From: a virus
IMG/VR virus record: IMGVR_UViG_3300027741_000246
Location: 1-25,558 of that record
Strand: one strand, 5' to 3'
DNA length: 25,558 bases
How positions within the stretch are numbered: the first letter of the stretch is position 1; every line of letters starts with the position of its first letter. Position numbers and translations under genes: made by a program. The notes beneath the pieces are model-generated. The model did not search any database and had not been told where the DNA came from. It was given only the letters and a program-made list of their open reading frames with translations. Of this stretch, positions 14,107 to 21,796 are shown piece by piece.

Positions 14107-14834
14107 TACCAGTAGATAGTTTATTATACAAGATTGATCAGAAACTAAATAAACTATCAACAAATGACCATCAACAAATTCCATTAGAAGACAAAATCTT
14201 AGCTCTTAATGAAGCTCAGATTAAGTTGATAAAACAAAAAGTTGATGGTGATAGTACATTAAATGGGTTGGGACTTGATGCTTTTAAGAAGAGATATGAA
14301 GATTTACAGAAGCTTGTTGAGCCTTATGAGAAACATGCGTTAGACTTAGTTTTAGCTGATGAAAACATGAATAAGTGGACAACTTCTCTTTTAAATCTTA
14401 CGCCTGCATACATGTTTTATATAGATTGTTATTTAACAGCAGATAAAGGAAGATGTAAAGATAGAGTAATATACATAAACAAAGATTTAACCAAACATGG
14501 TGATCTTTCTATGTTTCTAACAAACACTCATTACAAACCATCTTTCGAATATCAAGAAACATTCAATATCATTTCTTCAGATAGTATAGGAATATTTACA
14601 GACGGAACATTCATTCCAAAAAAACTTCATCTCTCATACATGCGTTATCCCAAATACATAGACAAAGAAGGCTATGTGAAACTTGATGGGAATGATTCTA
14701 CAAATCAGGATTGTGAATTGAAAAACTATTTAGAAGATGAACTTGTTGATTTGACAGTTCAAAATCTAGCAATGTACACAGAAAATCAAAGTGCTGTTCA
14801 AAATTCAGCATTTAGAATAAAAACAAACGAATAA
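14103..14834 (+). CDS. Probable head-completion or connector protein, 243 aa
   Basis: This encodes 243 residues. An N-terminal helical half (PVDSLLYKIDQKLNKLST...LALNEAQIKLIKQKV, then YEDLQKLVEPYEKHALDLVL) is followed by a beta-rich half with LHLSYMRYPKYIDKEGYVKLDGN and a C-terminal helix ELKNYLEDELVDLTVQNLAMYT. The 'LxYxRYPxxIDxxGYxxxDG...DCEL' and closing helix are typical of neck or connector-like proteins in large phages. It is translationally coupled to the 322-aa gene. The alternative is an inner head protein. No catalytic motifs are seen. Confidence 0.55.
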   Translation: MIPVDSLLYKIDQKLNKLSTNDHQQIPLEDKILALNEAQIKLIKQKVDGDSTLNGLGLDAFKKRYEDLQKLVEPYEKHALDLVLADENMNKWTTSLLNLTPAYMFYIDCYLTADKGRCKDRVIYINKDLTKHGDLSMFLTNTHYKPSFEYQETFNIISSDSIGIFTDGTFIPKKLHLSYMRYPKYIDKEGYVKLDGNDSTNQDCELKNYLEDELVDLTVQNLAMYTENQSAVQNSAFRIKTNE

Positions 14835-14861
14835 TTATTTAAAACAATAAATTAAAATAAA

Positions 14862-16061
14862 ATGGCAGATTTTTCTCTAACTACGCTCTTCGTAGTTCCT
14901 ACAGCCCAAACTTCATTACCTACCACAGGAAGCACTCAAGATTTGACTGCTGGTCAACTTGGTATTTTCACTGATGCTTATGTTCCAAGTGCAACAGCTG
15001 CAACACTTGCTGCTGCTCCTTACATTTATATTGCTCAAGGTAGAGGTAACACCTACTTGCAAGGTTCTAAAAGATCAGACAAGATTTCTGGTAAGAACAA
15101 CGCAGGCACTGGAAGAAACGTCACTGAATGGTATAAAGTGAGTGGTATTGCTTATGCTACCACACAAATCACTAAAGTGAGTGGATTTAATGTAAAATGT
15201 GGAGATGTTGTCACTTTAACGTTACGTGCACACTCTTCTTACATTGACACCTTATATTTCAATGGTTTCACTCGTTCTGTAACTGTACAAGCTCCTTGTT
15301 GCGATTGTGGTGCTAGTGGATGTGACACTGTTGACGTTCCTGCATTAATTGATCAATTCATTGCAAAACTTACACAAAAAGCTCCTGGTATCAACCCTGA
15401 TAACATTAGCTTTAGCACATTCTTCACATTTGCAAGAGTGGGCACTGGTTCTACAGCATATTTGCAAATCACTGGTAAACCTCTTACTAAATATGGTGTT
15501 CCTTGTGACGTTGCTGCATTCCCTTACGAGTATGACAGAATGTACTTCAGAACATTTGTATATTCAGGTCCTGCAACCACTGCTGACTTCATCGTAGCTG
15601 ACAACTGTAATATTGTTGCCACTGCTACAGTGTTACAACGTGCTTCTTACCCTGCTGGAGGTTCTGATGAAATCACTCAACTTGAGAAGAATTATTATTC
15701 TTACCAAGCTGGTTATTTAAAGCATCTCTACAGAATGGCTGGATACAATCAAAACTTTGAAAGTTATGTATCTGCTAACACCACTTACGACACTTATTAC
15801 ATCAGATTTACAGAATATGATAAGAGTGCTTATCAGTGGGGTGATTATATTCCTCAAGAAAGCATGGTGATTATAGCTGTATTGGCTGCGGGTGCTCTTG
15901 CTACAGCAATTGAAGCTGCTTTGGCTGGTGTAACTAGTACATGGGCTGGTCCTTTAGGATTGTACACTGACAACAGTGCTCCTGCTCCATCTACTACCAC
16001 TTCTACCACTACCACTGGTACTTCTACCACCACCACTACCACAACCACTTTGATTCCTTAA
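14862..16061 (+). CDS. Abundant virion protein with Thr-rich C-terminal tail
   Basis: This encodes 399 residues and is beta-rich. It has IYIAQGRGNTYLQGSKRSDKI, a Cys cluster APCCDCGASGCDTVD near 144-158, a further beta domain, and a hydrophobic Ala-rich helix (SMVIIAVLAAGALATAIEAALAG, about 340-362). The last about 27 residues are nearly all Thr and Ser. Codon use is capsid-like (CGT, ACC and GCT frequent) and the leader is A-rich without Shine-Dalgarno (AAAACAATAAATTAAAATAAAATGG), so expression is probably high. A strong hairpin follows. Candidate roles are an auxiliary capsid/decoration protein, a head fibre or a tail-tube-like protein; the sequence alone does not decide. The helix resembles a membrane or packing segment. 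Confidence 0.65.
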   Translation: MADFSLTTLFVVPTAQTSLPTTGSTQDLTAGQLGIFTDAYVPSATAATLAAAPYIYIAQGRGNTYLQGSKRSDKISGKNNAGTGRNVTEWYKVSGIAYATTQITKVSGFNVKCGDVVTLTLRAHSSYIDTLYFNGFTRSVTVQAPCCDCGASGCDTVDVPALIDQFIAKLTQKAPGINPDNISFSTFFTFARVGTGSTAYLQITGKPLTKYGVPCDVAAFPYEYDRMYFRTFVYSGPATTADFIVADNCNIVATATVLQRASYPAGGSDEITQLEKNYYSYQAGYLKHLYRMAGYNQNFESYVSANTTYDTYYIRFTEYDKSAYQWGDYIPQESMVIIAVLAAGALATAIEAALAGVTSTWAGPLGLYTDNSAPAPSTTTSTTTTGTSTTTTTTTTLIP

Positions 16062-16085
16062 TCAGTAAATAACAAATCATAACCC

Positions 16086-16136
16086 TATGCCAGAGGTGAG
16101 AGAGGATTTCTCAATCCTCTGGCATAATTATTTATA
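16086..16136 (+). terminator. Strong hairpin after the 399-aa virion gene
   Basis: TATGCCAGAGG (16086-16096) is perfectly complementary to CCTCTGGCATA (16116-16126), and an inner TGAG/CTCA closes the loop. T-rich ATTATTTATAG follows. It lies in the 81-bp gap before the next rightward gene, so it may act as a partial terminator that lowers expression downstream. Confidence 0.7.
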
Positions 16137-16142
16137 GAGATT

Positions 16143-16694
16143 ATGCCAACATTGCATTTAGATATATTAGTTATTGATACACATGATAGTAGGACATTGG
16201 GGATAGCAGACATATCAACTTATGCTACAACACCTTCTGCTCCTACAATAACTATCACTGTACCAGGATTTAATCCTTTACCAATACCTTTTGTACCAAA
16301 TAGTTTTAATGTATTCAATTCTGCAACGTTAGGACTTTCTTCTGCAGGAGTATACAATCCTATTCCTGATGGCATTTATTATTTAAAATATTCAATTGCT
16401 CCTGCAAATGTAAATTTTGTAGATAAAACATTCATGAGAGTAGAAAATCTTCAACAGAAGTTTGACGAAGCTTTTATGAAATTGGATATGATGGAGTGTG
16501 ATTATGCAATTAAGAAACAACAGAAGGTGGAATTGAATAGTATTTACTATTTCATACAAGGATCAATTGCTGCAGCAAATAATTGTGCTGTAGAAACATC
16601 AAATAAACTTTACAATCAAGCAAGTAAAATGCTTGATCATTTTATAACCAATGGTTGCAACTGTTCAGGAAACAACTATTTTAATAATTACTAG
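16143..16694 (+). CDS. Conserved-looking Bacteroidota-phage virion protein, 183 aa
   Basis: This encodes 183 residues. The beta-rich N-terminal domain contains PIPDGIYYLKYSIAPANVNFVDKTFMRV. The helical C-terminal domain has KFDEAFMKLDMMECDYAIKKQ, YFIQGSIAAANNCAVETSNKLYNQASKMLDHF and ends NGCNCSGNNYF. I recall the order 'PDGIYxxxYS..FMRVexLQxKxDEAFxKLDMMECDxAIKxQ..IQGxIAAANNCAV' from many Bacteroidota phages, where it sits among fibre and adaptor genes. Its biochemical role is unknown. The CNC motif at the end adds to the Cys-rich theme of this stretch. It starts 17 bp behind the hairpin 16086-16126. Confidence 0.75.
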   Translation: MPTLHLDILVIDTHDSRTLGIADISTYATTPSAPTITITVPGFNPLPIPFVPNSFNVFNSATLGLSSAGVYNPIPDGIYYLKYSIAPANVNFVDKTFMRVENLQQKFDEAFMKLDMMECDYAIKKQQKVELNSIYYFIQGSIAAANNCAVETSNKLYNQASKMLDHFITNGCNCSGNNYFNNY

Positions 16695-16695
16695 A

Positions 16696-16791
16696 ATGGC
16701 AAACTGTAATCAATGCGGAGCAAATGTAGGATGTGGATGTAATCTAACAAATGGTTTATGTGCATATTGTGCAGGAACTCTAAAAAAATAA
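16696..16791 (+). CDS. 31-residue Cys-rich mini-protein
   Basis: A complete frame from ATG to TAA starts 2 bp after the previous stop and ends 5 bp before the next start. It encodes MANCNQCGANVGCGCNLTNG followed by LCAYCAGTLKK. Six cysteines lie in the order CxxC-x5-CxC-x6-CxxC, a probable single zinc-binding knuckle. I associate very small proteins of this style with Bacteroidota phages. The close fit between neighbours and the Cys pattern support a real gene despite the size. Confidence 0.75.
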   Translation: MANCNQCGANVGCGCNLTNGLCAYCAGTLKK

Positions 16792-16795
16792 AACT

Positions 16796-17062
16796 ATGCT
16801 TTCTCCAAGACTTACTAATTGTGTAGATTGTACAACAGTGTCAGCATTACTTGCAGACATTGATTGTAAACTCACAACATTAGCTAACAATCAATATAAC
16901 AATATTGTGTTTATATTAAACAAACCTTTCCCAGACACAGTGTTGGGAGATTTGTTAAACTATAAAAGAATATTGACAAATAGATTGTGCAATCCTAACT
17001 ATGCTTGCACTTATTCTACAGAACAAATAGCAAGTAGAGTTAAATTATTAATTCATAAATAA
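16796..17062 (+). CDS. Small conserved-looking phage protein, 88 aa (NCVDC motif)
   Basis: This encodes 88 residues. The order SPRLTNCVDCTTVSALLADIDCKLTTLANNQYNNIVFILNKP, then LLNYKRILTNRLCNPNYA and IASRVKLLIHK, matches a small helical family I recall from uncultured and Bacteroidota phages. Its function is not known to me. Cysteines: CVDC near 9-12, plus single ones. It is placed between two virion-type genes, so a structural or assembly role is likely. It is separated by 5 bp from the mini-protein and 10 bp from the fibre gene. Confidence 0.75.
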   Translation: MLSPRLTNCVDCTTVSALLADIDCKLTTLANNQYNNIVFILNKPFPDTVLGDLLNYKRILTNRLCNPNYACTYSTEQIASRVKLLIHK

Positions 17063-17072
17063 AATTTACAAT

Positions 17073-18209
17073 ATGTCTTGTACAAATTGTTTCAATGGAT
17101 GTCCAGAAACAGGTTCAGATAAATGTATTCAATATACAGGGGTAGGAAGTCAACCATTAGGTATTTCTACAGGAGATACGTTATTAAGTGTAGAGAATGT
17201 ATTAATCAACAGAGTGGTATCATTTCTTGACGGATCAGGAATTAGAATCACCGCTCTTCAAGATAATCTTTGTGCATTAATAACAGCTTATTTAGAAAAT
17301 ACAGATGATCCTACACTTCCAGAAGTGTTGGTGGCATTTGAGCGAGCTCTTTGTGATTTACAAACACAAACAACAGCTGTAACAAATACAGTGGCAGGTA
17401 TTAACACTGGGTATACAACAACTTGTTTGTCTGGTGTAAGCTCATCATCTACTATCAAACAAGTGGTGCAGGCAATAATAGTGAAACTTTGCTCTGTTTC
17501 TTCAGATCTAACAGCTCTCACTACAAACGTAAACACAAATTACGTAAAACTAGCAGACTTAAACTCTCTAATAGCAGCCTATCTACAGAGCATTGCTCCA
17601 TCAGCACAATACTACACTAAGATGGTGCCTTACACTGTTGTTGAATATTATGGTTCTCTTGCAGGAAACTTTGATGTAACAGGAAAAGGAATTGCAGCTA
17701 CAGGATGGGACAAAGTGTATTTGTGTAATGGATTAAATGGCACTCCTGATAAAAGAGGAAGAACCACTGTTGGTGCTATTATAAGTGTAGGTGGAGGAGC
17801 TCTTGATCCAGAAGTTAATCCTGCTGTTTCAGCATTCAATCCCAATTACGCATTGAATACAAAAACAGGAACAAATAAAATTGCTCTCACTATAGATACA
17901 ATGCCTTCTCACAATCATGCAACAACTGCTACAGATAGTGGACATTTTCATTACACTTCTTCAGAATCTGTAAATTCAGGAGCAGGAGCAGTTAGTGTAA
18001 ATTCAACGCATCCAATAGGTATAACTAAGAATGACGGCAATCAAACAAGAAATTATGATTTGGTGATTGGCAATGTGCCTGCAATATATGGAATAACAAG
18101 CACTAACAGTGCAAATATAGTTGTAACAAATCCTCCAAATGGTGGTAATCAACCTCACGCAAATATTCAACCTGTAATATCAGCATATTACATAATGTAC
18201 ATACCTTAA
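17073..18209 (+). CDS. Tail fibre/adhesin with tail-collar-like C-terminus
   Basis: This encodes 378 residues. The N-terminal anchor reads MSCTNCFNGCPETGSDKCIQ, then YTGVGSQPLGISTGDTLLSVENVL, a pattern I know from fibre proteins of Bacteroidota phages. A helical/trimer-like middle (about 60-180) follows. From about 190 there is a tail-collar-like domain (phage collar / microcystin-dependent type): GNFDVTGKGIAATGWDKVYL, CNGLNGTPDKRGRTTVGA, then ALTIDTMPSHNHATT and a closing NIQPVISAYYIMYIP. The His-rich MPSHNH and GHFHY motifs fit metal-threaded fibre tips. It is likely a receptor-binding or fibre protein; which receptor is not visible. Confidence 0.85.
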   Translation: MSCTNCFNGCPETGSDKCIQYTGVGSQPLGISTGDTLLSVENVLINRVVSFLDGSGIRITALQDNLCALITAYLENTDDPTLPEVLVAFERALCDLQTQTTAVTNTVAGINTGYTTTCLSGVSSSSTIKQVVQAIIVKLCSVSSDLTALTTNVNTNYVKLADLNSLIAAYLQSIAPSAQYYTKMVPYTVVEYYGSLAGNFDVTGKGIAATGWDKVYLCNGLNGTPDKRGRTTVGAIISVGGGALDPEVNPAVSAFNPNYALNTKTGTNKIALTIDTMPSHNHATTATDSGHFHYTSSESVNSGAGAVSVNSTHPIGITKNDGNQTRNYDLVIGNVPAIYGITSTNSANIVVTNPPNGGNQPHANIQPVISAYYIMYIP

Positions 18210-18220
18210 ACTTTTTTATT

Positions 18221-19150
18221 ATGTCATGTGTTCCAGGAATGCCTTGCTACACTCAAACTGTAGTTTATTCTAATGAATGTGATAATTGTAATCAACCTAC
18301 ATCTTCAGATGATGTAAGTTATGTTGCATCAAATCTTCCAAATACAGGAATAAACTTCAGAGACTCTCTAACATTGGCTCTACAGAAGATAGATGCAGAA
18401 TTTGATCCTATTACATTAGCATCAACAATACTTGCAACAATTGCTACAAATTATCAAACAAAAGCATTGTTTTGTAATCTTGTAACAAGTTGTGGAACAT
18501 TTGTGCCAACTACAACAACATCTACAAGCACAACCACATCAACCACCACCACCATTCCACCTATAACCACCACTACGTCAACGACATCCTCTACAACGAC
18601 ATCCTCTACAACAACATCAACCACTTCCACTACCACCTCCACTACATCTTCTACAACAACGACATCCACTTCATCCACTACAACTAGCACCACCACAACA
18701 CAACCTCCCACCACTACATCCACTACATCTTCCACTACCACCACTTCTACTAGTACATCTACAACTTCCACCACTACTTCCACTACAACAACAATTGCTC
18801 CTCCTGCATTTGATGTTTCTAATTTATCAATAAATAAATCACTTAATCCAGAAATAACAATTACATCAGTGACAGTTAATGGAGTTCAAGCAACATATGT
18901 TAGTGGAACACCTCTTCCTAATTCAGGAAGTGATATAACCTATCTAAACACTACACAATCAGGATCGTGCGTTGTTGTTATTACATACAACTCTTCTCAA
19001 TCTAATAAAGGAATAAAAATATACTTTGGAACAGGAAGTGCCACTTGTGGAGTGACTAGTTCAGGAACAGGTCGAACAGTAACGCTCTCTAGTATTACAT
19101 TTAATAACACTTCACGAAATGATATATTCACACAATTAAATTGTAACTAA
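18221..19150 (+). CDS. Fibre-like protein with 95-residue Thr/Ser linker
   Basis: This encodes 309 residues. The N-terminus is Cys-containing (SCVPGMPC, ECDNCNQ) with a short helical part to about residue 92. Then residues about 97-192 are almost only Thr and Ser, broken by IPPI, QPP and IAPP. A beta-rich C-terminal domain (about 196-309) includes VSGTPLPNSGSDITYLN and GIKIYFGTGSATCG. The layout is anchor, mucin-like spacer, binding head, typical of an adhesin or fibre accessory. The Thr tract could be O-glycosylated by a Bacteroidota host, but this is speculation. It lies between two other surface-protein genes. Confidence 0.75.
   Translation: MSCVPGMPCYTQTVVYSNECDNCNQPTSSDDVSYVASNLPNTGINFRDSLTLALQKIDAEFDPITLASTILATIATNYQTKALFCNLVTSCGTFVPTTTTSTSTTTSTTTTIPPITTTTSTTSSTTTSSTTTSTTSTTTSTTSSTTTTSTSSTTTSTTTTQPPTTTSTTSSTTTTSTSTSTTSTTTSTTTTIAPPAFDVSNLSINKSLNPEITITSVTVNGVQATYVSGTPLPNSGSDITYLNTTQSGSCVVVITYNSSQSNKGIKIYFGTGSATCGVTSSGTGRTVTLSSITFNNTSRNDIFTQLNCN
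18509..18798 (+). repeat. Imperfect triplet/hexamer repeat encoding the Thr/Ser linker
   Basis: About 290 bp made of ACA/ACT/ACC/TCT/TCA/TCC codons, with recurring units such as TCCACTACATCTTC (near 18646 and 18719) and CATCCTCTACAACGA. Similar DNA encodes the Thr tail at about 15985-16058, so recombination within or between the tracts is possible. Length may vary between relatives. Confidence 0.85.
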
Positions 19151-19166
19151 CATAAATTTTTAAAAC

Positions 19167-19655
19167 ATGACAGTAGTAATAACATTAACTACAGCAGGAG
19201 CAGATACAGGACCTTTTAATTTATATTCTAATGTTGATGGATTTACATCAGCATTTGCAACAGGAATATCTAAAGCAACACTGCTTGCTGGATATACATC
19301 GACAGTGGTGCCTAACAATACAACAATTGTAAGAGCACTTTCTACAAGTGCTTATTGTAATGGTTCATATGTAGACATGACTATTAGTGGACTTCCTACA
19401 TATTACACATATTTAATAAGCGGCACCACTCAAATGAACAATGCTGATGCATGTGCAAACTTAACCACTCCTAATACAGTGTATTCAACACAAGCTAATT
19501 CAGACATTGTAATAAACTTTTGGACAAACAGTCTTTGTACAATTCCTTTCTCAGGAGATGGAAATTATTATAAATATCGTCTTCAAACCTCTTCTGCATT
19601 CTATTCTGCACAAATAAACGGAACAGCCCCTCTCACTAATATAGCACCTTGTTAA
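19167..19655 (+). CDS. Small beta-rich adhesin-like protein, 162 aa
   Basis: This encodes 162 residues. The start reads MTVVITLTTAGADTGPFNLY, then SNVDGFTSAFATGISKATLLAGYTS, a beta-domain pattern I recall from phage fibre or tail-tip proteins. The second half (YYTYLISGTTQMNNADACANL, INFWTNSLCTIPF) looks like another small beta domain. It has four Cys, no signal peptide and no membrane segment. It is last in the fibre set and ends before an intrinsic terminator. A role as fibre tip, chaperone-like cap or receptor-binding module is likely but unproven. Confidence 0.7.
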   Translation: MTVVITLTTAGADTGPFNLYSNVDGFTSAFATGISKATLLAGYTSTVVPNNTTIVRALSTSAYCNGSYVDMTISGLPTYYTYLISGTTQMNNADACANLTTPNTVYSTQANSDIVINFWTNSLCTIPFSGDGNYYKYRLQTSSAFYSAQINGTAPLTNIAPC

Positions 19656-19691
19656 AAACACGGTTTGTTTGTTGGTTTACAGACCTGTGTA

Positions 19692-19717
19692 CCCTGCCTT
19701 TTCTAAGGCGGGGTTTT
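19692..19717 (+). terminator. Intrinsic terminator closing the first rightward block
   Basis: CCCTGCCTT (19692-19700) and AAGGCGGGG (19705-19713) form a 9-bp GC-rich stem with one G-U pair and a TTCT loop, followed by TTTTAATTGTT. It lies 37 bp after the stop at 19655. Confidence 0.9.
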
Positions 19718-19760
19718 AATTGTTATAGTTAACCTATATAATCTAATTGGTTAAATTAAT

Positions 19761-19791
19761 TTTGTTTTTTTAAAAATACCGTCTATCTTTG
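19761..19791 (+). promoter_or_regulatory. Bacteroidota-type promoter of the second rightward block
   Basis: TTTG (19761-19764), a 19-bp spacer, then TATCTTTG (19784-19791) match the Bacteroidota -33/-7 consensus (TTTG, TAnnTTTG). The start codon of the next gene is at 19816, so the leader is short and AT-rich with no Shine-Dalgarno sequence. It sits directly behind a terminator, so it starts a new transcription unit. Confidence 0.85.
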
Positions 19792-19815
19792 TTGTAAATT
19801 TGATAAATTTTTTGT

Positions 19816-21054
19816 ATGGCTGAAAACCAAAACGTTCTGTTACAATTAGAACAACTGTTAAGCTGGAAAAAGAGTAAGAAGTTTTATGCTGAAAAGCTAG
19901 GAATTACAGAACAAGAAGTGTCAGACTTATTGAAAGAAATAAGAGGAAAAGAAATCTCTTCTGCACCAGACACTTATGAAGAATTTGTAGAAGCTCTTGA
20001 AGAACATTTCACAAAGGTGAATAATGAGAAAGGTACAATAGAGAGTACATTACAAATAGACTTTGAACCAAAAAGTGATTTAGAACTTGCTAAACTACAT
20101 AAAATAAACTTAGACAAGTATAAAATCTCCAACTATTGGACTAAACAGAAATCAAATGGTAAGTTTACATCTTCTGTATTTGCCACTCTGAAGAAACCAA
20201 AGGATTATTCTCCAGAAGATTTTTCTAAGTTTTTAGAAACATACAAACCTGCTGACATTATTGTGAGAAGTGTTGAAAATGATCCTCTAGAGAAAGAAGT
20301 AGTGAATGTAGAAGTTTCAATATGTGATTTTCACTTAGCTAAAAGAACATTAGAAGGTGATACAATAGAACAAAAGAAAGTACAATACTTAGGAGTGGTT
20401 AGAGACTTAGTGGAAAAAACAAGAAACTCTTTTGCAATAAACAAGATTGTTTTTCCAATATCAAACGATTTCTTTCATACAGACAACTATCAAAATCAAA
20501 CAACTAATGGAACTCCTCAAGATGTTCTAGTAGAATATGATAATGAATACGAACAAGGGTTCGATTTATTAGTTACAACAATCAATTACTTGCAGGCAGT
20601 AGCTAATAGTGTAGAAGTGATTCTTGTACAAGGTAATCACGATAGAACTAAATCATTCTATTTAGCACATGCATTGGATGTGTTCTTTAAGAACAACGAT
20701 AAGGTTGATTTCCAAAGATGGCATTCTACAACCAAACACACCACGTTAGGAAACACATTCATAGGATATCATCATGGTAATTGTAAGATAGATGACCTTC
20801 CTCTTTTATTTGCCACAAACAATGATTCTTGTACAGATTTTGGAAATGCTGTATACAGAGAAATTCACACTGGAGACAAGCATCATTACATGGCAAAAGA
20901 AATAAAAGGAGTGAGAATACAACAAATGCCTTCATTATCAGGAACAGATAGATGGCATTCTGATAACAACTTTGTAAATCAAATTCGTGCAGGGATTGTA
21001 CTTATTTATCATCCAATCTACGGAAAGATTGGAGAATACGAAAGTCGAATATAA
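19816..21054 (+). CDS. HTH plus calcineurin-like metallophosphoesterase
   Basis: This encodes 412 residues. An N-terminal helix-turn-helix (about 15-40: KSKKFYAEKLGITEQEVSDLLKEI) and a linker lead to a metallophosphoesterase domain from about 165. Metal motifs: ICDFHLAK (D-x-H, about 169-172), SNDFFHTDN where family members usually have G-N-D (about 214), GNHDR (273-277), YHHG (about 318-321) and TGDKHH (about 352-357), where G-H-x-H is usual. The TTNGTPQD segment also fits the phage group. It probably hydrolyses phosphodiesters or acts on DNA ends; the substrate is unknown. It heads a unit of connector and tail genes, an odd place for an enzyme. The H-to-D change may alter metal binding. Confidence 0.8.
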   Translation: MAENQNVLLQLEQLLSWKKSKKFYAEKLGITEQEVSDLLKEIRGKEISSAPDTYEEFVEALEEHFTKVNNEKGTIESTLQIDFEPKSDLELAKLHKINLDKYKISNYWTKQKSNGKFTSSVFATLKKPKDYSPEDFSKFLETYKPADIIVRSVENDPLEKEVVNVEVSICDFHLAKRTLEGDTIEQKKVQYLGVVRDLVEKTRNSFAINKIVFPISNDFFHTDNYQNQTTNGTPQDVLVEYDNEYEQGFDLLVTTINYLQAVANSVEVILVQGNHDRTKSFYLAHALDVFFKNNDKVDFQRWHSTTKHTTLGNTFIGYHHGNCKIDDLPLLFATNNDSCTDFGNAVYREIHTGDKHHYMAKEIKGVRIQQMPSLSGTDRWHSDNNFVNQIRAGIVLIYHPIYGKIGEYESRI

Positions 21055-21059
21055 ACAAT

Positions 21060-21785
21060 ATGTCAACATTACGAAAACTAGTCTCAGACGTACGAGGTTC
21101 ACATAAACTTCTTTCTACAGATGCTCTAATAACAGATAGAGTGATAGCATCTGAGATTAAGAACAATACCATTATGCTCGTAAAACGAGAAACAAATCTT
21201 CGTAAGCTATGGGCAACAGATACATTGTTTACAACAATCCCATGTCTAGAGATGACAGAAGTGAGCATTTCTGAATGCTGCGGATATGTTGATGATTGTA
21301 CAATTGCAAGATCTGTAAACAAACTTCCTCGCATCTCTGAGGGCAATTATCAATACACAATACAAGGTGTTTATTCAATAAACGCAATGGGTGGAAATGG
21401 TAAAAAACTAAAAGAAATCACTGTCAATAGATATCTCAACTTACTAAAGCTTCCAATAATAAAAAACGAAGAATACTATTGGATAATGAATGGGTATTTA
21501 TATGTTACAAACCCTCTTCTAAAAGCAATAAGAATGTCTGCTTTCTTTGAGGAAGATATTCCAAATGAAATAATGTTTTCTGAATGTTGTTGTGGAAATG
21601 ATTTTGACATAGATGACTATTGTAAAAATCCTCTAGATAAAGAATTTCATGCTCCAGGATATTTAGAAATGCAGATATTAAAAATGACCTCTGATAAATT
21701 ACTGTCCACTTATTTTAGACTTAAAACAGATATGACACAAGATGCAATAGATGGTCAAGCACCAAATACACCCAATACAAAATAA
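21060..21785 (+). CDS. Ring/tail-connector-like protein, 241 aa
   Basis: This encodes 241 residues. It begins STLRKLVSDVRGSHKLLSTD, continues to NNTIMLVKRETNLRKLW, then IPCLEMTEVSISECCGYVDD followed by CTIARSVNKLPRI. After a beta region it has SECCCGNDFDIDDYC and a helical end KMTSDKLLSTYFRLKTDMTQD. The order 'RxxxxK...C-x-E-x-x-x-x-x-x-ECC...C-x-x-x-R-x-x-x-x-x-P' matches my memory of ring-type structural proteins of crAss-like phages, which sit between portal and muzzle. The name is inferred from this and from its neighbours. It starts 5 bp after the metallophosphoesterase gene, so the two are in one operon. Confidence 0.65.
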   Translation: MSTLRKLVSDVRGSHKLLSTDALITDRVIASEIKNNTIMLVKRETNLRKLWATDTLFTTIPCLEMTEVSISECCGYVDDCTIARSVNKLPRISEGNYQYTIQGVYSINAMGGNGKKLKEITVNRYLNLLKLPIIKNEEYYWIMNGYLYVTNPLLKAIRMSAFFEEDIPNEIMFSECCCGNDFDIDDYCKNPLDKEFHAPGYLEMQILKMTSDKLLSTYFRLKTDMTQDAIDGQAPNTPNTK

Positions 21786-21796
21786 CATTAACATAG

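Noticed and set aside
18454-18783. Leftward Val/Glu-rich frame
   Set aside because: Antisense of the Thr/Ser repeat; simple sequence stays open in many frames.
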